Assembly: GCF_949628265.1 (NCBI RefSeq)
Contig: NC_088788.1
Location: 31,978,335-32,042,334, forward strand
From: Cloeon dipterum
Taxonomy: Eukaryota > Arthropoda > Insecta > Ephemeroptera > Baetidae
DNA length: 64,000 bases
Reading direction: 5' to 3'
The notes below the pieces were generated by a model. That model was not told the origin of the DNA. It made no database searches and saw nothing but the letters and a program-made list of their open reading frames with translations. Below, one piece after another: positions 38,801 through 48,737 of the stretch (positions within the stretch are counted from its first letter, which is position 1; each line of letters opens with the position of its first letter). The position numbers and the translations under genes are program-made.

Positions 38801-40397
38801 GTTTGACTTATCAGACAAATTTTTATCAAATAATATTTAAATCAGTCTATCCCATAAAGATGCTCGGAGTTTTTTAAAACGAAAAAATACGATTTCTAGC
38901 TTTGGGTATCGCACATTCCTGGAAAGGCAGAGCTAAGCAAAACGCTTGTAACCAAGATGGCAAAAATATTGATCAAATCTGTGCCTTTTCTGGAGATAAA
39001 AAGTTTGCTAGATTCATTGGAAGCCGGCTGAAATCGAAATAAATTTACTACCAAGACAAACTGCCATATAGAAACTCAATTAAGGCAATCTAGATAAGAA
39101 GGTCAGAGCTTTTGGATTGTCCTACTGTTTTTCACATCCCAAACGAGGAGCAAGACGAGATAGAAGCAGCGAGCAGTCAGCTGGATGCAAGGCGAAAATG
39201 CTGCGGTGCGTGGCCCGCTTATAATTACCTTTCGCGAGGAAGCGCAAGCGAAACTTTTCTCACAGCGGCATATTGTGTTGCTAATTATTAATAATGGAAC
39301 AATAATAATGCATGTGAGCTAGTTTGGCTCACTAAGCTCATGACTATGCAGCAAAATTTTACATAGGTGCGCGCGAGTGAGTGTGTATGTGTGTGTGCCG
39401 CACTCCTATATACATTGTCGTCTACTGAATATGGTGTAATAATGTGGAGTTAGAGAGGCCGGCTGTATTATGTATCAAAGGATTAAACGGCACCAGGCCA
39501 GTCGCTCGCTGCAGTCGTTGCAGCAGCAGCTTTCACGCGCAGGCAATGGGATCTCGTTGAGTCTTGCCGCTCTTGTCAACTGTGGGAAACTTTGGAGATT
39601 GCTTTGACTTATAATCTGTTGTGTGCCTGGGAGAGATTAATGTACGTGTGCCTCACTAAGTTAAATGGCTCTTATTCCGGCTCATTTTTTGCAATTTTTT
39701 ACTTAGCCTGTTTTCTGTCGTTGTGTTCGCGCTTGCTGTTCTTGTCACCAAGTTGGAGGGCGATTTATTGCTCAGTCAGAGCAATTTAGAGTTCGGATGC
39801 GTGAGCTTTTATTGCGCAACGCCATAGCTTTTAATCAATTATAACTTTACTCATCCTTTAAAATGATTCTAAAATCGAAAATAAAGTTAATTTATTTTAA
39901 TATTTAATTCATATCGTTTGAAACTATTTATAAATTTAGAAGGTGACAAGGGTGTCGATATTTCGCTTGGCTTTTAAATTGCAAAAATATCTTGTCGAAA
40001 ATAATACGCCGCAAGCAAGGCTAAATTGACCAGAAATCAACAGCAAACAAAAAATGCAGAAAACAAAATTTTATCTCTCGCCGGTCACCGCACTGACTGT
40101 GAGAATGAGCCGTAAATTAAAACAAATACTTTTCCAATCGACTCGAATGGAGGTAAAAATCCAGTCATTAAAATTCAAATAATTTCACGGAGGAGTAGAG
40201 TGAAGCTACAAAGATTCCCCCTTTCACAACAAATTCCCTACTGGATATATTAATATGGAAATGAAAAAACTGACCTGCGACGAGGAGATGTCGCCATCGC
40301 TGCCGGCGCCCTTCCTGCTGATGGACGTGGTGCTGCTCTGGTGGTGCTTCCTGCTCAGGCTGCGGCAGATCTTGTCGGTGATCTTGGGCGAGTTCAT
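6474..40397 (-). CDS. Tamalin (GRASP)/CYTIP-like PDZ scaffold protein
   Basis: Likely a cytoplasmic adaptor that links membrane receptors to cytohesin-type ARF exchange factors; this role is inferred from the vertebrate family. Coding exons, 5' to 3', are 40275-40397, 27912-28034, 14552-14654, 13162-13289, 10432-10671, 9810-10079, 9402-9702, 7916-8421 and 6474-6884: 2205 nt, 734 residues, all GT-AG and in phase. The ATG at 40397 has an in-frame TGA four codons upstream. The PDZ domain spans residues 65-155 with binding loop TFGFTL, then [35 protein letters not shown] leucine-rich coiled coil follows (residues 160-192, [20 protein letters not shown]), matching the PDZ plus coiled-coil order of Tamalin/CYTIP. 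The rest is a long tail with Tyr/Pro-rich, Lys-rich and Gln-rich stretches. The last three residues, T-R-L, form a class I PDZ ligand. Vertebrate relatives are about 360-400 residues, so the tail is an extension. The first two introns exceed 12 kb. Confidence 0.85.
6885..7915 (-). other. Intron 8 of the PDZ scaffold gene
   Basis: AT-rich intron between the last two coding exons. I see no exon, repeat or structured RNA in it. Confidence 0.6.
8422..9401 (-). other. Intron 7 of the PDZ scaffold gene
   Basis: AT-rich intron with nothing recognisable. Confidence 0.6.
10672..13161 (-). other. Intron 4 of the PDZ scaffold gene
   Basis: The left part is AT-rich. A GC-richer, CpG-containing patch covers about 11100-11950 and includes an octamer ATTTGCAT at 11855-11862. 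The right edge carries a (GT)n microsatellite just beyond the exon 4 donor. No coding exon is supported here. Confidence 0.5.
13042..13080. repeat. (GT)n microsatellite
   Basis: Uninterrupted GT dinucleotide run of about 19.5 units, 81 bp downstream (in the gene's sense) of the donor of coding exon 4 of the PDZ scaffold gene. On the transcript strand it reads (CA)n, a type of intronic repeat that can influence splicing. Probably length-polymorphic. Confidence 0.95.
13290..14551 (-). other. Intron 3 of the PDZ scaffold gene
   Basis: Splits the PDZ domain between a glycine and the GDVILSING strand. Mixed composition; no additional exon is supported. Confidence 0.55.
17816..17856. repeat. (CT)n microsatellite
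   Basis: About 20 CT units in the second intron of the PDZ scaffold gene, followed by an imperfect TTCTCTCCTC tail. On the transcript strand it reads (GA)n. Confidence 0.95.
19118..19132. repeat. Homopolymer run of 15 G
   Basis: Fifteen consecutive guanines at the edge of a GC-rich intronic island. Its length is prone to sequencing or assembly error. Confidence 0.9.
24280..24456. promoter_or_regulatory. Candidate regulatory element with clustered TAAT cores
   Basis: Within 180 bp there are six ATTA/TAAT cores, two of them in the homeodomain-type context TAATTAG, plus an octamer ATTTGCAT at 24449-24456. A second octamer lies at 24075-24082. The setting is a GC-rich island in the large second intron. 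The role is inferred from motif density only. Confidence 0.3.
26244..26289 (+). promoter_or_regulatory. Octamer plus TATA-like box inside an intron
   Basis: An exact octamer ATGCAAAT (26244-26251) lies 30 bp upstream of TATAAATA (26282-26289), both reading on the plus strand within a GC-rich island. This is the layout of a compact RNA polymerase II promoter, antisense to the host gene. No transcript or open frame downstream is recognisable. Confidence 0.25.
28035..40274 (-). other. 12.2-kb intron 1 of the PDZ scaffold gene, with GC-rich islands
   Basis: It separates the 41-residue N-terminal exon from the PDZ-start exon. No further exon is supported. GC-richer, CpG-containing islands lie near 28040-28420, 29540-30130, 31920-32520, 34590-35090, 36030-36340, 37000-37720 and 39120-39560; the rest is AT-rich. 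One short inverted repeat is entered separately. Confidence 0.5.
31209..31351. repeat. Short inverted repeat with 12-bp arms
   Basis: CAGGATGAGCAG at 31209-31220 is matched by its exact reverse complement at 31340-31351, enclosing 119 bp. The size and layout resemble a miniature inverted-repeat element, but I see no clear target-site duplication and no second copy in the window. Confidence 0.35.
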
Positions 40398-41535
40398 GTC
40401 TTTTGGTCAGTGGCTGCGAGCAGCTGGCATCGTCTCGCGTGTCGCCGCCGCTGTGCCTGACCTCCGACCTCGCTCGCTCCCGGGCAGCACACTGAGCACC
40501 GACCGCCGAGTGCGCTCTCACCCATGCCCAGAGCCGTGCCGGCCGCGGCGCGCAGCTCGCGCACCTCCCACACACACCGCGAGCAGCAGCCGACTTCTCA
40601 TTCGCACCTCGTGCCGCCGACATCTAGCGTAGTCCGAGCGAAAAAGGTTGCAAATATTTTGCAAGCCCCTTTTCCAAAAATTATTTCACTCTTAAACTTT
40701 GGTCTACTAAATCAATTAAGGCACAGGGGGAGGTTGGCAGAATGTTAGAGTTAAGAAAAGAATGTTTTTGTCATTTTAAATCTTTTTAAAATTAATAGGT
40801 AAATGGCAAACAAGTTAAGAGATCAAAACTAAAAAGCTTCGACCAATCACATTCGCCTTCTGATCAGAAATATATATCTATAGAAATGAAAGGCTGGGCC
40901 TAAATAATTGAATCAGGGAAATTAAAAACAAACAAATTGGTATTGCAGGTATAGAAGAAAGGACTTCTTTTTTTAAATTTTATTTCACCTATGTTTGCCA
41001 AACTAAACAAATGAAAGAATCCCAAATTTGATTTTTTTTTCGAAAATTTAATTATGATTATTTGTAAGTTTGAAGCAAGCGGGGAAACTGGCACGATTTT
41101 GCTTTAGAATGCAGGAATTTACTTGGATTCAGGAAAATATTATTAGACTTTTAGAATTATCTAGCTTTTTTTATCATTTCTTAATGTAACCTAGGGTCAC
41201 CTTGTAAAAGCATTGAAGCCAATTGAAATATAACCGAATTACATTAACTTCTGAATTTGAATCATCTCCTGATGTTTTTTTTAATTTGTAATAACTATTA
41301 TTATGGCTATTTTGAAGCTCGCATCTTTAAAAACAATAAAACGCCTTTTGTTATAAAAAAATAAATCTTATCACTCAACGCAATTAACGGGAGTGATGCA
41401 CCTCCTTACTGGCTTAGACGTAGTCAGACGCTTCTTACTGTTAGTGACGAATTTAAATTCTTCGTGCTATCGGTCAATTCACCATGGTTACGAAACTTGT
41501 ATTTTATTTTGGTTGCTAAGAAGTTCAGACGATTG
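40398..41535. other. 5' flank of the PDZ scaffold gene and of the IQ-motif gene
   Basis: 40398-40640 is GC- and CpG-rich and probably holds the 5' UTR and promoter of the minus-strand scaffold gene. 40640-41440 is AT-rich with no gene seen. Just upstream of the IQ gene start, an ATG at 41484 opens a short 11-codon frame in another phase, a possible upstream ORF. Confidence 0.5.
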
Positions 41536-42873
41536 ATGGAAGTAAAAATGGAGGATTCAGAACCAGAAGAAAATCCAATTCTAAATGAAACCGAGACTCG
41601 ACTGGCAATATCAGTATTGACTGAGTGCATAATTAAACTGGAAATCATCGGTAACACATTACCAACGCCTGTAGTACCAGCTGAAGACAGGGGATATCAG
41701 TCCTTAGAAGAGAGGCAAGCTAATCGTTTTGTACACATTTAATATTTTATTATTTAAAAAATAATAATTTAAATTATTTTTTTTATTTAGATTTGGGAAA
41801 GAAACGCCTCACAAATCGGCAGCTGCTCGAATCAAGGTGAAAAATCCAAACATGGTCAAACTGCAGAGAGAAAGGTAAATAAACCCTTAAATAGGAAAAT
41901 AAATATTATGTAATTGAAATGTTGGACAGAGCCCTTTTAGAACACATCTTGAAGGGTAGCTTGTTGGAACTGAAAGAAACTCGGACGTTCAACTTCTTGA
42001 ACGACAAAGTGATTCAATATACCCAGGAGCACAAAGAAGAAAGGAAATTGTTAACGGAATTAGCCGAGTATGGACTAACCGCGCCGGGGCTCAAACGAGA
42101 GTTGGCTAGTTCCAAGTTGCGAACTCAAGAAGAATTGAGTCAAAACTTGCAAAAATTGGCAGTGTTGCAAGTTAGTATATTATATATGCAAATTTTATAG
42201 CAGCCAGTTAAAGTTTATGCCTTTGTGCAGGACAAAGTTGCTAAAGTAAAGAACGATACTAAAGTGCAGTTGGCATTTCTGGCTAACTGGGAAGAAGCTC
42301 GATCTGACCAAGTTTGCCTAGCTCTGCAAAGAGAGGAGAAAATTCTTGAAGAACAACTCGACATTGTCAATGAAGAAACGTCTAATGAACTGAGAGTGCA
42401 TACCGAACTGCAAATAGCGCTGGAGAAAGTAATAAAGGTAATAAAACTAACCCAAAGGGATCAAGAAATTAAAATATATTTCTTTTTGGCCCGTCAGAAA
42501 ATCGAAAATATGAAATCAGATTGGGACGCAAAGTACTTGAAGGACGTCGAGGACAAAAATGAGCAGTTGAGGAGGGAGAGAGAAAAAAGGGAGCAAAATT
42601 TAAGCGAGCTCAAGCACTTGGCTGAAGTGGTAAGTTTTTTTCATTTTGTTTGGACTAAAAATGAATTATTTTTAATAGTATGTGGAGCACAAAAAAGAGT
42701 TGAGAGAGTGGCAACAGTTTTGCCACGAGAGGCAGGTGGCTTTGGAGAAACTGCGCTATGAGAACGCGATGGCAACCATCGTGCAAGCATGGTGGAGAGG
42801 AACCATGGTGCGGCGGGGCCTCGGCGCTTACAAAAAGAAAAAGAGCCCGCCCAAGGGAGCAAAGAAGAAATAA
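41536..42873 (+). CDS. Coiled-coil protein with C-terminal IQ motif, DRC9/IQCG-like
   Basis: Probably a component of the nexin-dynein regulatory complex of motile axonemes (in insects, sperm tails), based on layout and the C-terminus; DRC10 or another IQ coiled-coil protein is the alternative. Exons are 41536-41714, 41791-41874, 41930-42170, 42231-42437, 42498-42629 and 42679-42873, giving 345 residues. The middle is a charged, heptad-like coiled coil. An IQ calmodulin-binding motif, VQAWWRGTMVRRGLG, sits at residues 315-330 and is followed by a Lys-rich tail. The start is the first in-frame ATG of MEVKMEDSEPEE; MEDSEPEE could be used instead. Intron 1 must start with GC (AG|GCAAGC) to keep frame. 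Intron 4 is exactly 60 nt without an in-frame stop, so its retention would add 20 residues. The gene is short compared with vertebrate IQCG (about 440 residues). Confidence 0.7.
41715..41790 (+). other. GC-AG intron 1 of the IQ-motif gene
   Basis: Donor AG|GCAAGC and acceptor TTTATTTAG. Using the nearby GT at 41731 instead shifts the frame, and exon 3 then hits a TAG within ten codons. The GC donor joins EER to FGKETPHK and carries the frame through to the IQ motif. Confidence 0.7.
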
Positions 42874-42888
42874 CTCCCTTTTTTTAGT

Positions 42889-42894
42889 TTTATT
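42889..42894 (-). terminator. DDX46 polyadenylation signal
   Basis: Minus-strand AATAAA 113 bp beyond the DDX46 stop and only 16 bp past the stop codon of the convergent IQ-motif gene. The two 3' UTRs therefore probably overlap. Confidence 0.65.
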
Positions 42895-43006
42895 TTGTGA
42901 AAAAAATGAAAATAATCAATTTCAAAATAACTTTTTTAATTACTTGTATAATTCAAATGCAAAGTCACACAGAAGTCTTGCTTGCAGAATTGTGGTTGCG
43001 AAAAAC

Positions 43007-46000
43007 TTATAAAACTTTGTAGCGAGACTTGTTGACGAGTTGGTGAGAAGTGCTTTGGAGTTTAATGAGCTCCTCTTTGATTAACCGCGTGATCTCAGCT
43101 TTGGCCTTGGAAACAGCAAGTTCACTTGTGCTCTCAATGGCCAGGTAGAGCTTTCTCTCGCCGTCAGGAGGTGGCTTACCCACTGGTGTGAACGTTCCTC
43201 GAACTGTGATGCCAGCTTCCGAGTACTCACTGATCTGAGCCAGAGCCTCCTGAAATTGGACAAGTTCCCACGTCAGAATAATATGTTTCCTAGTGCTTGT
43301 TGTATTGTACCTTTGAAGTGACTCTCCATCTAGCCTGTTGGGGAAAGTCATTGATCTCCAACTCTTCCTCATACTTGCGGAAGATTTCTTGATCCCCAAA
43401 CTCGTCAATTTTCTCTTCATCCTCTTTGGGCTGGTAATTAAGTTTGGTGTTGAGCTTTGCTGCAAGTTGCTCTGCCACAGTTTTTGCCTGCAACAAAAAA
43501 ATATATTCCATTGGTCTCGATCTTGAGACATAATTTATGAGAACTCACAGTTATAAGAGGATGTAAACCACTGCTTCCCTTCATAATTGCCTCTGCGGTC
43601 ATTTGAGAGGCCACCTTATGCTCAGCGCCAAGATTTTTGGCCATGTTGATTCGGGAAGCAAGTCTTTTTGCCAATTCCAGTTTGTCAGCAGTTGCCGCAG
43701 CACTGACAGCCGCTGCAGCTTGAGTTGCGGCCAAATTAACTAAAGCGAGAATGGATAAAGATTAAAAAAAAATTTAAATTTTAATCATACTGCCAATTGC
43801 TCCTAGAGCAGGTGCCTTGATTTCTTTGATGGTCCTCTTTGGTGCTAACATTGTTTCAATTTGTTGATCAATATCATTGAGAACATCTTCATCGTCAGAA
43901 TCTTGTAGACCTACAGAGAGATTAAAAAGTTTAAGATTTTGATCGAAGAAAGTGATACTCACCAAGTGCAGCCTTTTGCAGTTTTTTCTTCTCATTGATG
44001 GCTTGTGCTTCATTATCATCAAACTTGAAGCCTTTGCCGCTAAAACCACCCCCAGTGTGCACCTTCTTTCCTTCCTGCAAATTAAGTTAGTTGCTATAAT
44101 GAAGTTATTCAGAATATAATTGAAAATACGCACCGCTGCGGCTTTGGCTTTGTACAGGTCAAATATTTTCTGCAAGGCCTCAGGAACTGCGACGCCAGAG
44201 AGCTCAAATGCGCGGACAATTTCACCAGAGTACCTCTCCTGGTCCGGCGTGAGGAAAGTGTAGGCAAAGCCCTTTTTACCAGCCCTGCCTGTGCGTCCAC
44301 ATCTGTGCACATAGTCTTCATAGTGGTTTGGACAATCATAGTTTACAACAAGGATCAATTGCTTAACATCAAGGCCGCGAGCAGCAACAGAAGTCGCAAT
44401 CTGGGAAGCAAATAAATTGAAAATTCAGCATTCAAATCATAAAAGTTAATTTTAAAAAGGAAACAAAAATCTTTTACGTCAGGATAGAATCTTTTTTTTC
44501 AAATTTTACTAAATTAACCAGTTTAAGAACCAGTAAAATATATTTCAGTCTTAAAAAAGGGTTACTCACCAACAACTTGACTTTTCCATTTTTGAAATCC
44601 ACAATGGTGCTGTCTCTGTCAAACTGGTCAATTCCTCCGTGTAGCGACATGCAATTGTATCCAGCCTTCATGAGGTCCTTGAGCAGGATGTCCGCGTTTT
44701 CCTGCTTGTCCACAAACACAATCGTGCTGCCACGGTTCTGGAACAGTCCCAGCAGCTCGAGCAGCTTAAGGAATTTCTGATCCTCATCGAGCACCACCAC
44801 GTGTTGCTCCACTTCCTTGCAGACAACGCTGCGGCCGCCGACCTGCACCTCAATGGGCTTGGTCAGGATGCGCCTTGCCAGAGCCTCCATTTGCCTTGGG
44901 AATGTGGCACTGAACATCACCGTCTGCCTGTCTGGCCGCACGTTGTCCATGATGCGCATCACTTGAGGTTCAAAGCCCATGTCAAACATCCGGTCAGCTT
45001 CATCCAAGACGATGTAGGTAACGCGGCGTAAGTTAGTTACTCGACCTAATTAAAAAATGTTCAAAACTGTTATTGCTCTTCTTATAAACATTGATGACTA
45101 AAGTTAATTTCTAAGAAAAAAGCTTTCAAGATAGAGTTCTGAATTTTCATTTAAGAGACAATCTTAATATTGTAAAAAACTAACTAAAACATTTTGTAAA
45201 TATTAAGGGGATTATTTTTAAGAAAATATTAAAAACAAATCTCATCCCTAAGAAATTCACAACCATGAAGCACCACAAGCGTGTTTTAATAACCTAGCAG
45301 GAAAGTTGAGAGCTATTTTGGTTAAAACATTATCATTTTTCTGATAATTAACGTGATATAAATGAGTAAGAATATACTATTAAGTGAAATCCTTCTTTTG
45401 AGATTGAAAAAAGCTTACCATTATTAGCTGCGAGCATGTCAATCATTCTGCCAGGTGTGCAGACAATGACCTCGGCGCCTCTTTTCAGTTCTGCTATCTG
45501 CTCAGAAATACCAGTGCCGCCATACACGCAAACTGCCCTCAAACCCAAATATTTGCTGAATTTCTTGATGTCTTTTCCAATTTGCATGCACAGCTCTCGC
45601 GTCGGCGTCATTATTATCGCTATATATTATGAGAATTAAGGTTAATGCACAGGTTACATTGGTTATGAAGGACTTGCCTATTGGACCATCATTATCTTCA
45701 AGTGGTGGTTGATCAAGGATGTGCCGAAACATGGGCAGCAGGAAAGCAACAGTTTTTCCACTGCCAGTTTTGGCAATGCCGATCAAATCCCTTCCTGACA
45801 TGACGGCTGGTATTGCCTGCGCCTGGATGGGGGTGGGCTTTTCGAAATTTTGCTTCTTCAGAACGTCAAGCACCTTTTTGCTTACTCCACATTGAGCCCA
45901 CGTTTTAATGGGTCTAGGGCAGCCTTTGCCTTTGACACGAATACCTTCCAACACCTATATTAAAAAAATTAGCAATGCACGCAACTTAATAAGATAATTG

Positions 46001-47409
46001 GACTGGCCTCTTTGTACGCGTCAACTTCTTCTTGCGACATTTTTGTAATTTCAGGAACTTCAACGTAAAAATTCTTCCTAAACGGTTTGTAGGACTCCTT
46101 GGAATGATCAACCTTTGCCAACTCCTTCTTTTGCTTCACTGCCAAACCAGCAGCAGTTTCTTGAAGATTTTCTGTCTCCTCCTCCGAGGAATACTGGTGA
46201 AAAAATAAGGTTAAACTAGAACAAAATTAGATGAAATCTTAGCTGACCTCCAAGCCGTCTTGGTTTTGCTCTATGAGCTCGCCTTTGCTCTTACTGCTGT
46301 CTTTTTTCTTTGCCGTTCCCGACATGATGACCACACCCGATTGCGCTGAGTTTTGTTTCTCCTTTGAGTCCTGCACTTTGTCAATTTTGTTAATTTTACA
46401 CACCTCCTCCTGGACGGTCATCATATATGCGTCAAGAGGATCAACGTCATCTTCCTCCTCTTCCTGTTTAACAACTGGCGCTTCCTCTTCATCTTTCTTC
46501 TCTTCGACCTCCGTGTCCATAATAGCTTCACCATTCTTCTTCTCAGTTTCCTCTTCTTCATCTTCATGTTTCACTTTGTTTCTATCTTCTTCCTCATCGC
46601 TGTCATCTTCAAGGGTCCACTTTTTAGAAGGCAATACCATGTTTGCTGAAAATATAAAAAAATATGGTGATTACTTAAGGTCTTCTCTAAGGAGAATTTG
46701 TGATTAATAGGGGCTACCTAAAAGGTTTCCAATAAAACTTAGTGTCAATAACAAATATGAAATATCTACATTTAGAAAAGTCAGGCCTGTCCTCGAGTTC
46801 TTTCTTTTTGCGCTCAGCTCTCCACTTCTCAATGCGTTCCCTCCTTTTCAACATTTCGATTTCCAGTTGTTTCTGCTCCTCTTCCTGCAATATTACAAAT
46901 TCTTTCATGGACTGAATTATTGATAACTTTACAAACCAACCTTCGAAACTTGTGGGTCCACAACAGGTTCTTTACTTTCGGTTTTAGAGTCTCTAGCTCT
47001 GTCCCTGGATCTGGACCTTTTGTGGTCTCTTCCTCGTGACCTAGACCGATTCCTATCTCTAGACCTGGACCTTTTTGATCTGGAGGACCTTTCTCTCTTG
47101 CTCTCTCTGTATTAAATATATTTATTTATTTTGATTGATAACAAGGTGAGCCAATAAATTGAATCTTACTTTCTATCATTGCGGTGTCTTTCCTCCCTAG
47201 AACGACTTCTACGGTGACGACTGCTGCGAGAAATTTTATCACGATCTTTACTGCGGCTCCTTGAGCGCTTTGATCTTTTCTTTTCAGGGGTTGTTGCACT
47301 TCTGCTCCTGGAGCGTCTGCAATTATGTGTTTTAAGTGAAATTAATTATGATATAACAAAATAATGGGATTTTCCATTCAAACTATGCTCACCGCGATCC
47401 ACGAGTCAT
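43007..47409 (-). CDS. DDX46: DEAD-box RNA helicase DDX46/Prp5, complete
   Basis: Nuclear ATP-dependent helicase that remodels U2 snRNP and helps branch-site recognition before spliceosome assembly. Fifteen coding exons: 47393-47409, 47170-47316, 46941-47106, 46770-46884, 46248-46645, 46008-46193, 45678-45954, 45419-45619, 44570-45045, 44134-44400, 43963-44074, 43791-43910, 43549-43739, 43311-43487 and 43007-43249. They total 1030 residues, against 1031 in human DDX46. Features in order: an Arg/Ser-rich domain (about residues 6-95); a Glu/Lys-rich acidic stretch with KKWTLEDD and DPLDAYM; Q-motif and motif I AKTGSGKT (404-411); PTREL; DEAD box (517-520) in [17 protein letters not shown]; motif [13 protein letters not shown], where human has Ala for the Cys; and the conserved tail with [25 protein letters not shown], ending SRYKVL. 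The ATG exon is only 17 nt. Introns 6 and 7 need GC-AG splicing. Identification is certain. Confidence 0.98.
45620..45677 (-). other. GC-AG intron 7 of DDX46
   Basis: The donor reads AG|GCAAGT on the minus strand, a perfect GC-class consensus, and the acceptor is ATATATAG. It joins GPI to [10 protein letters not shown] exactly as in the family. Any nearby GT would shift the frame before motif Ia. The intron is 58 bp long. Confidence 0.85.
45955..46007 (-). other. GC-AG intron 6 of DDX46, weak donor
   Basis: Exon 6 ends EEVDAYKE and exon 7 starts VLEGIRVKG, matching the family without a gap. The 53-bp intron between them begins GCCAGT and ends ATATAG. The alternative GT four bases in leads to a frameshift and a stop within about 14 codons. 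The donor departs from the usual GCAAGT. Confidence 0.7.
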
Positions 47410-48737
47410 TTTTCTTTCCACTCGCTGCTCTGGAAATTGAAGCGAATCGTTGCACAAAACTACAAAATCAATCTGTCAGTCACGTAAATAAACAAAGAGT
47501 TCATAATGTGCAGATAAAGTATGTTACTGTTAATATTTGATTTTGTATTTGGAATACCTTGAGGAAAGTTGATTAAAAGTTGTTGAATTTATATCAACAA
47601 ACGCCGGATCTCAACATAGACATAGAGGTTGCCGTGTTTGTGTTTTTGTTGAACGAGGAACGGGTCAGAACGGGTTCCGAACGATAGCGCCATCTGTTAG
47701 GAGTTTTGGAAACTCGATTGAGACACCAAAAATTCAAAATTGAAAAAGATGCCGGTGATGTAGCTTTATTGTAGAGTCAATTGTGGTTTACAATTAGAGC
47801 TGTAAAAATGTTTGTTTCCGTGGGCTTAAATTTCAAAATGCTAAAATACTTGTTACATCATTATTTGTAAATTATTGCGTTTCGCTTTCCATTTCTTCAT
47901 TTGAGATTCAAATAATGTAAGAAGCACAGAAAAACCAACCAAGAGGATTTAAATTTGTGACAGCGAGAAAATATTGCAAAATATATTTTTATAATACATT
48001 TTTGTGTAATCCGTGTACGCCTGTGTACGTAACCTATCTTGGGCAATATTTTTTTTAATAAAATTGTTTAATACACACAAGGAAATGATTTTATTTGTAC
48101 ATCAGTGTAGAAACGTGAAACGTCAAAAAATCATTATTTAAGGTTTAGTTGGTATGTTTGTACTAAGTAGAAGCCAGAAGACCTAGGATTAAAATCGCAG
48201 CACCCCTTTCTTCATTTATGAAAATTTTGCGAATCATTTAATGCCTGATATCTATAAGTAAAATGTATACAATCTTAATATACCGTTTAAAATTTTCTTT
48301 GATATCATAAAAAAAGCAGTTTAAAAATTATCGAGGGTTTTTATTGGTTTTTATGTATTCAATTATCTTGAGTATCACGACCAATTATGTAGCTCCGTTG
48401 CACACACACCTGCGGCTCTATGAAGCGCCTCCCAGTGGGATTTTGTGTGTGTAGAATGGAATGTGTTGGATGTAGATGACGCTACCTCTGGCTACCTCGT
48501 TCTCGTTACCTCCGTGATTTCCTGTCTCATGCGAACAAGTGTTTTCTCCTGTCTTTCTTCTATTAAGTTGGTCAACTTGACGCCGTAGCCGTAGTTTCAT
48601 GGGCGACAGTTGATTCGACGCGGTGTTGTTGTTATGGCACTGTTTAGCAGCTAAAATTGACATTAAATGCCGTGTACGCGCATCTCTAGTTTTTTCCTGT
48701 GATCTAGAGACTTAAGGACTCGCCACGGGACAGGAAA
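47410..48737. other. Shared 5' region of DDX46 and canoe
   Basis: The two genes diverge from this 1.3-kb stretch. GC-richer DNA flanks each start (about 47590-47700 and 48400-48737), with AT-rich DNA between. An 81-codon minus-strand frame at 48418-48663 has no recognisable similarity. No TATA box is evident next to either start. Confidence 0.5.

Noticed and set aside
46273..46707. Ser-rich plus-strand open frame of 144 codons
   Set aside because: Complement of the Glu-rich acidic stretch of DDX46; the serine runs are antisense to glutamate codons.
48418..48663. 81-codon minus-strand frame between DDX46 and canoe
   Set aside because: No similarity to known proteins; it lies in the canoe promoter-proximal region and is probably non-coding.
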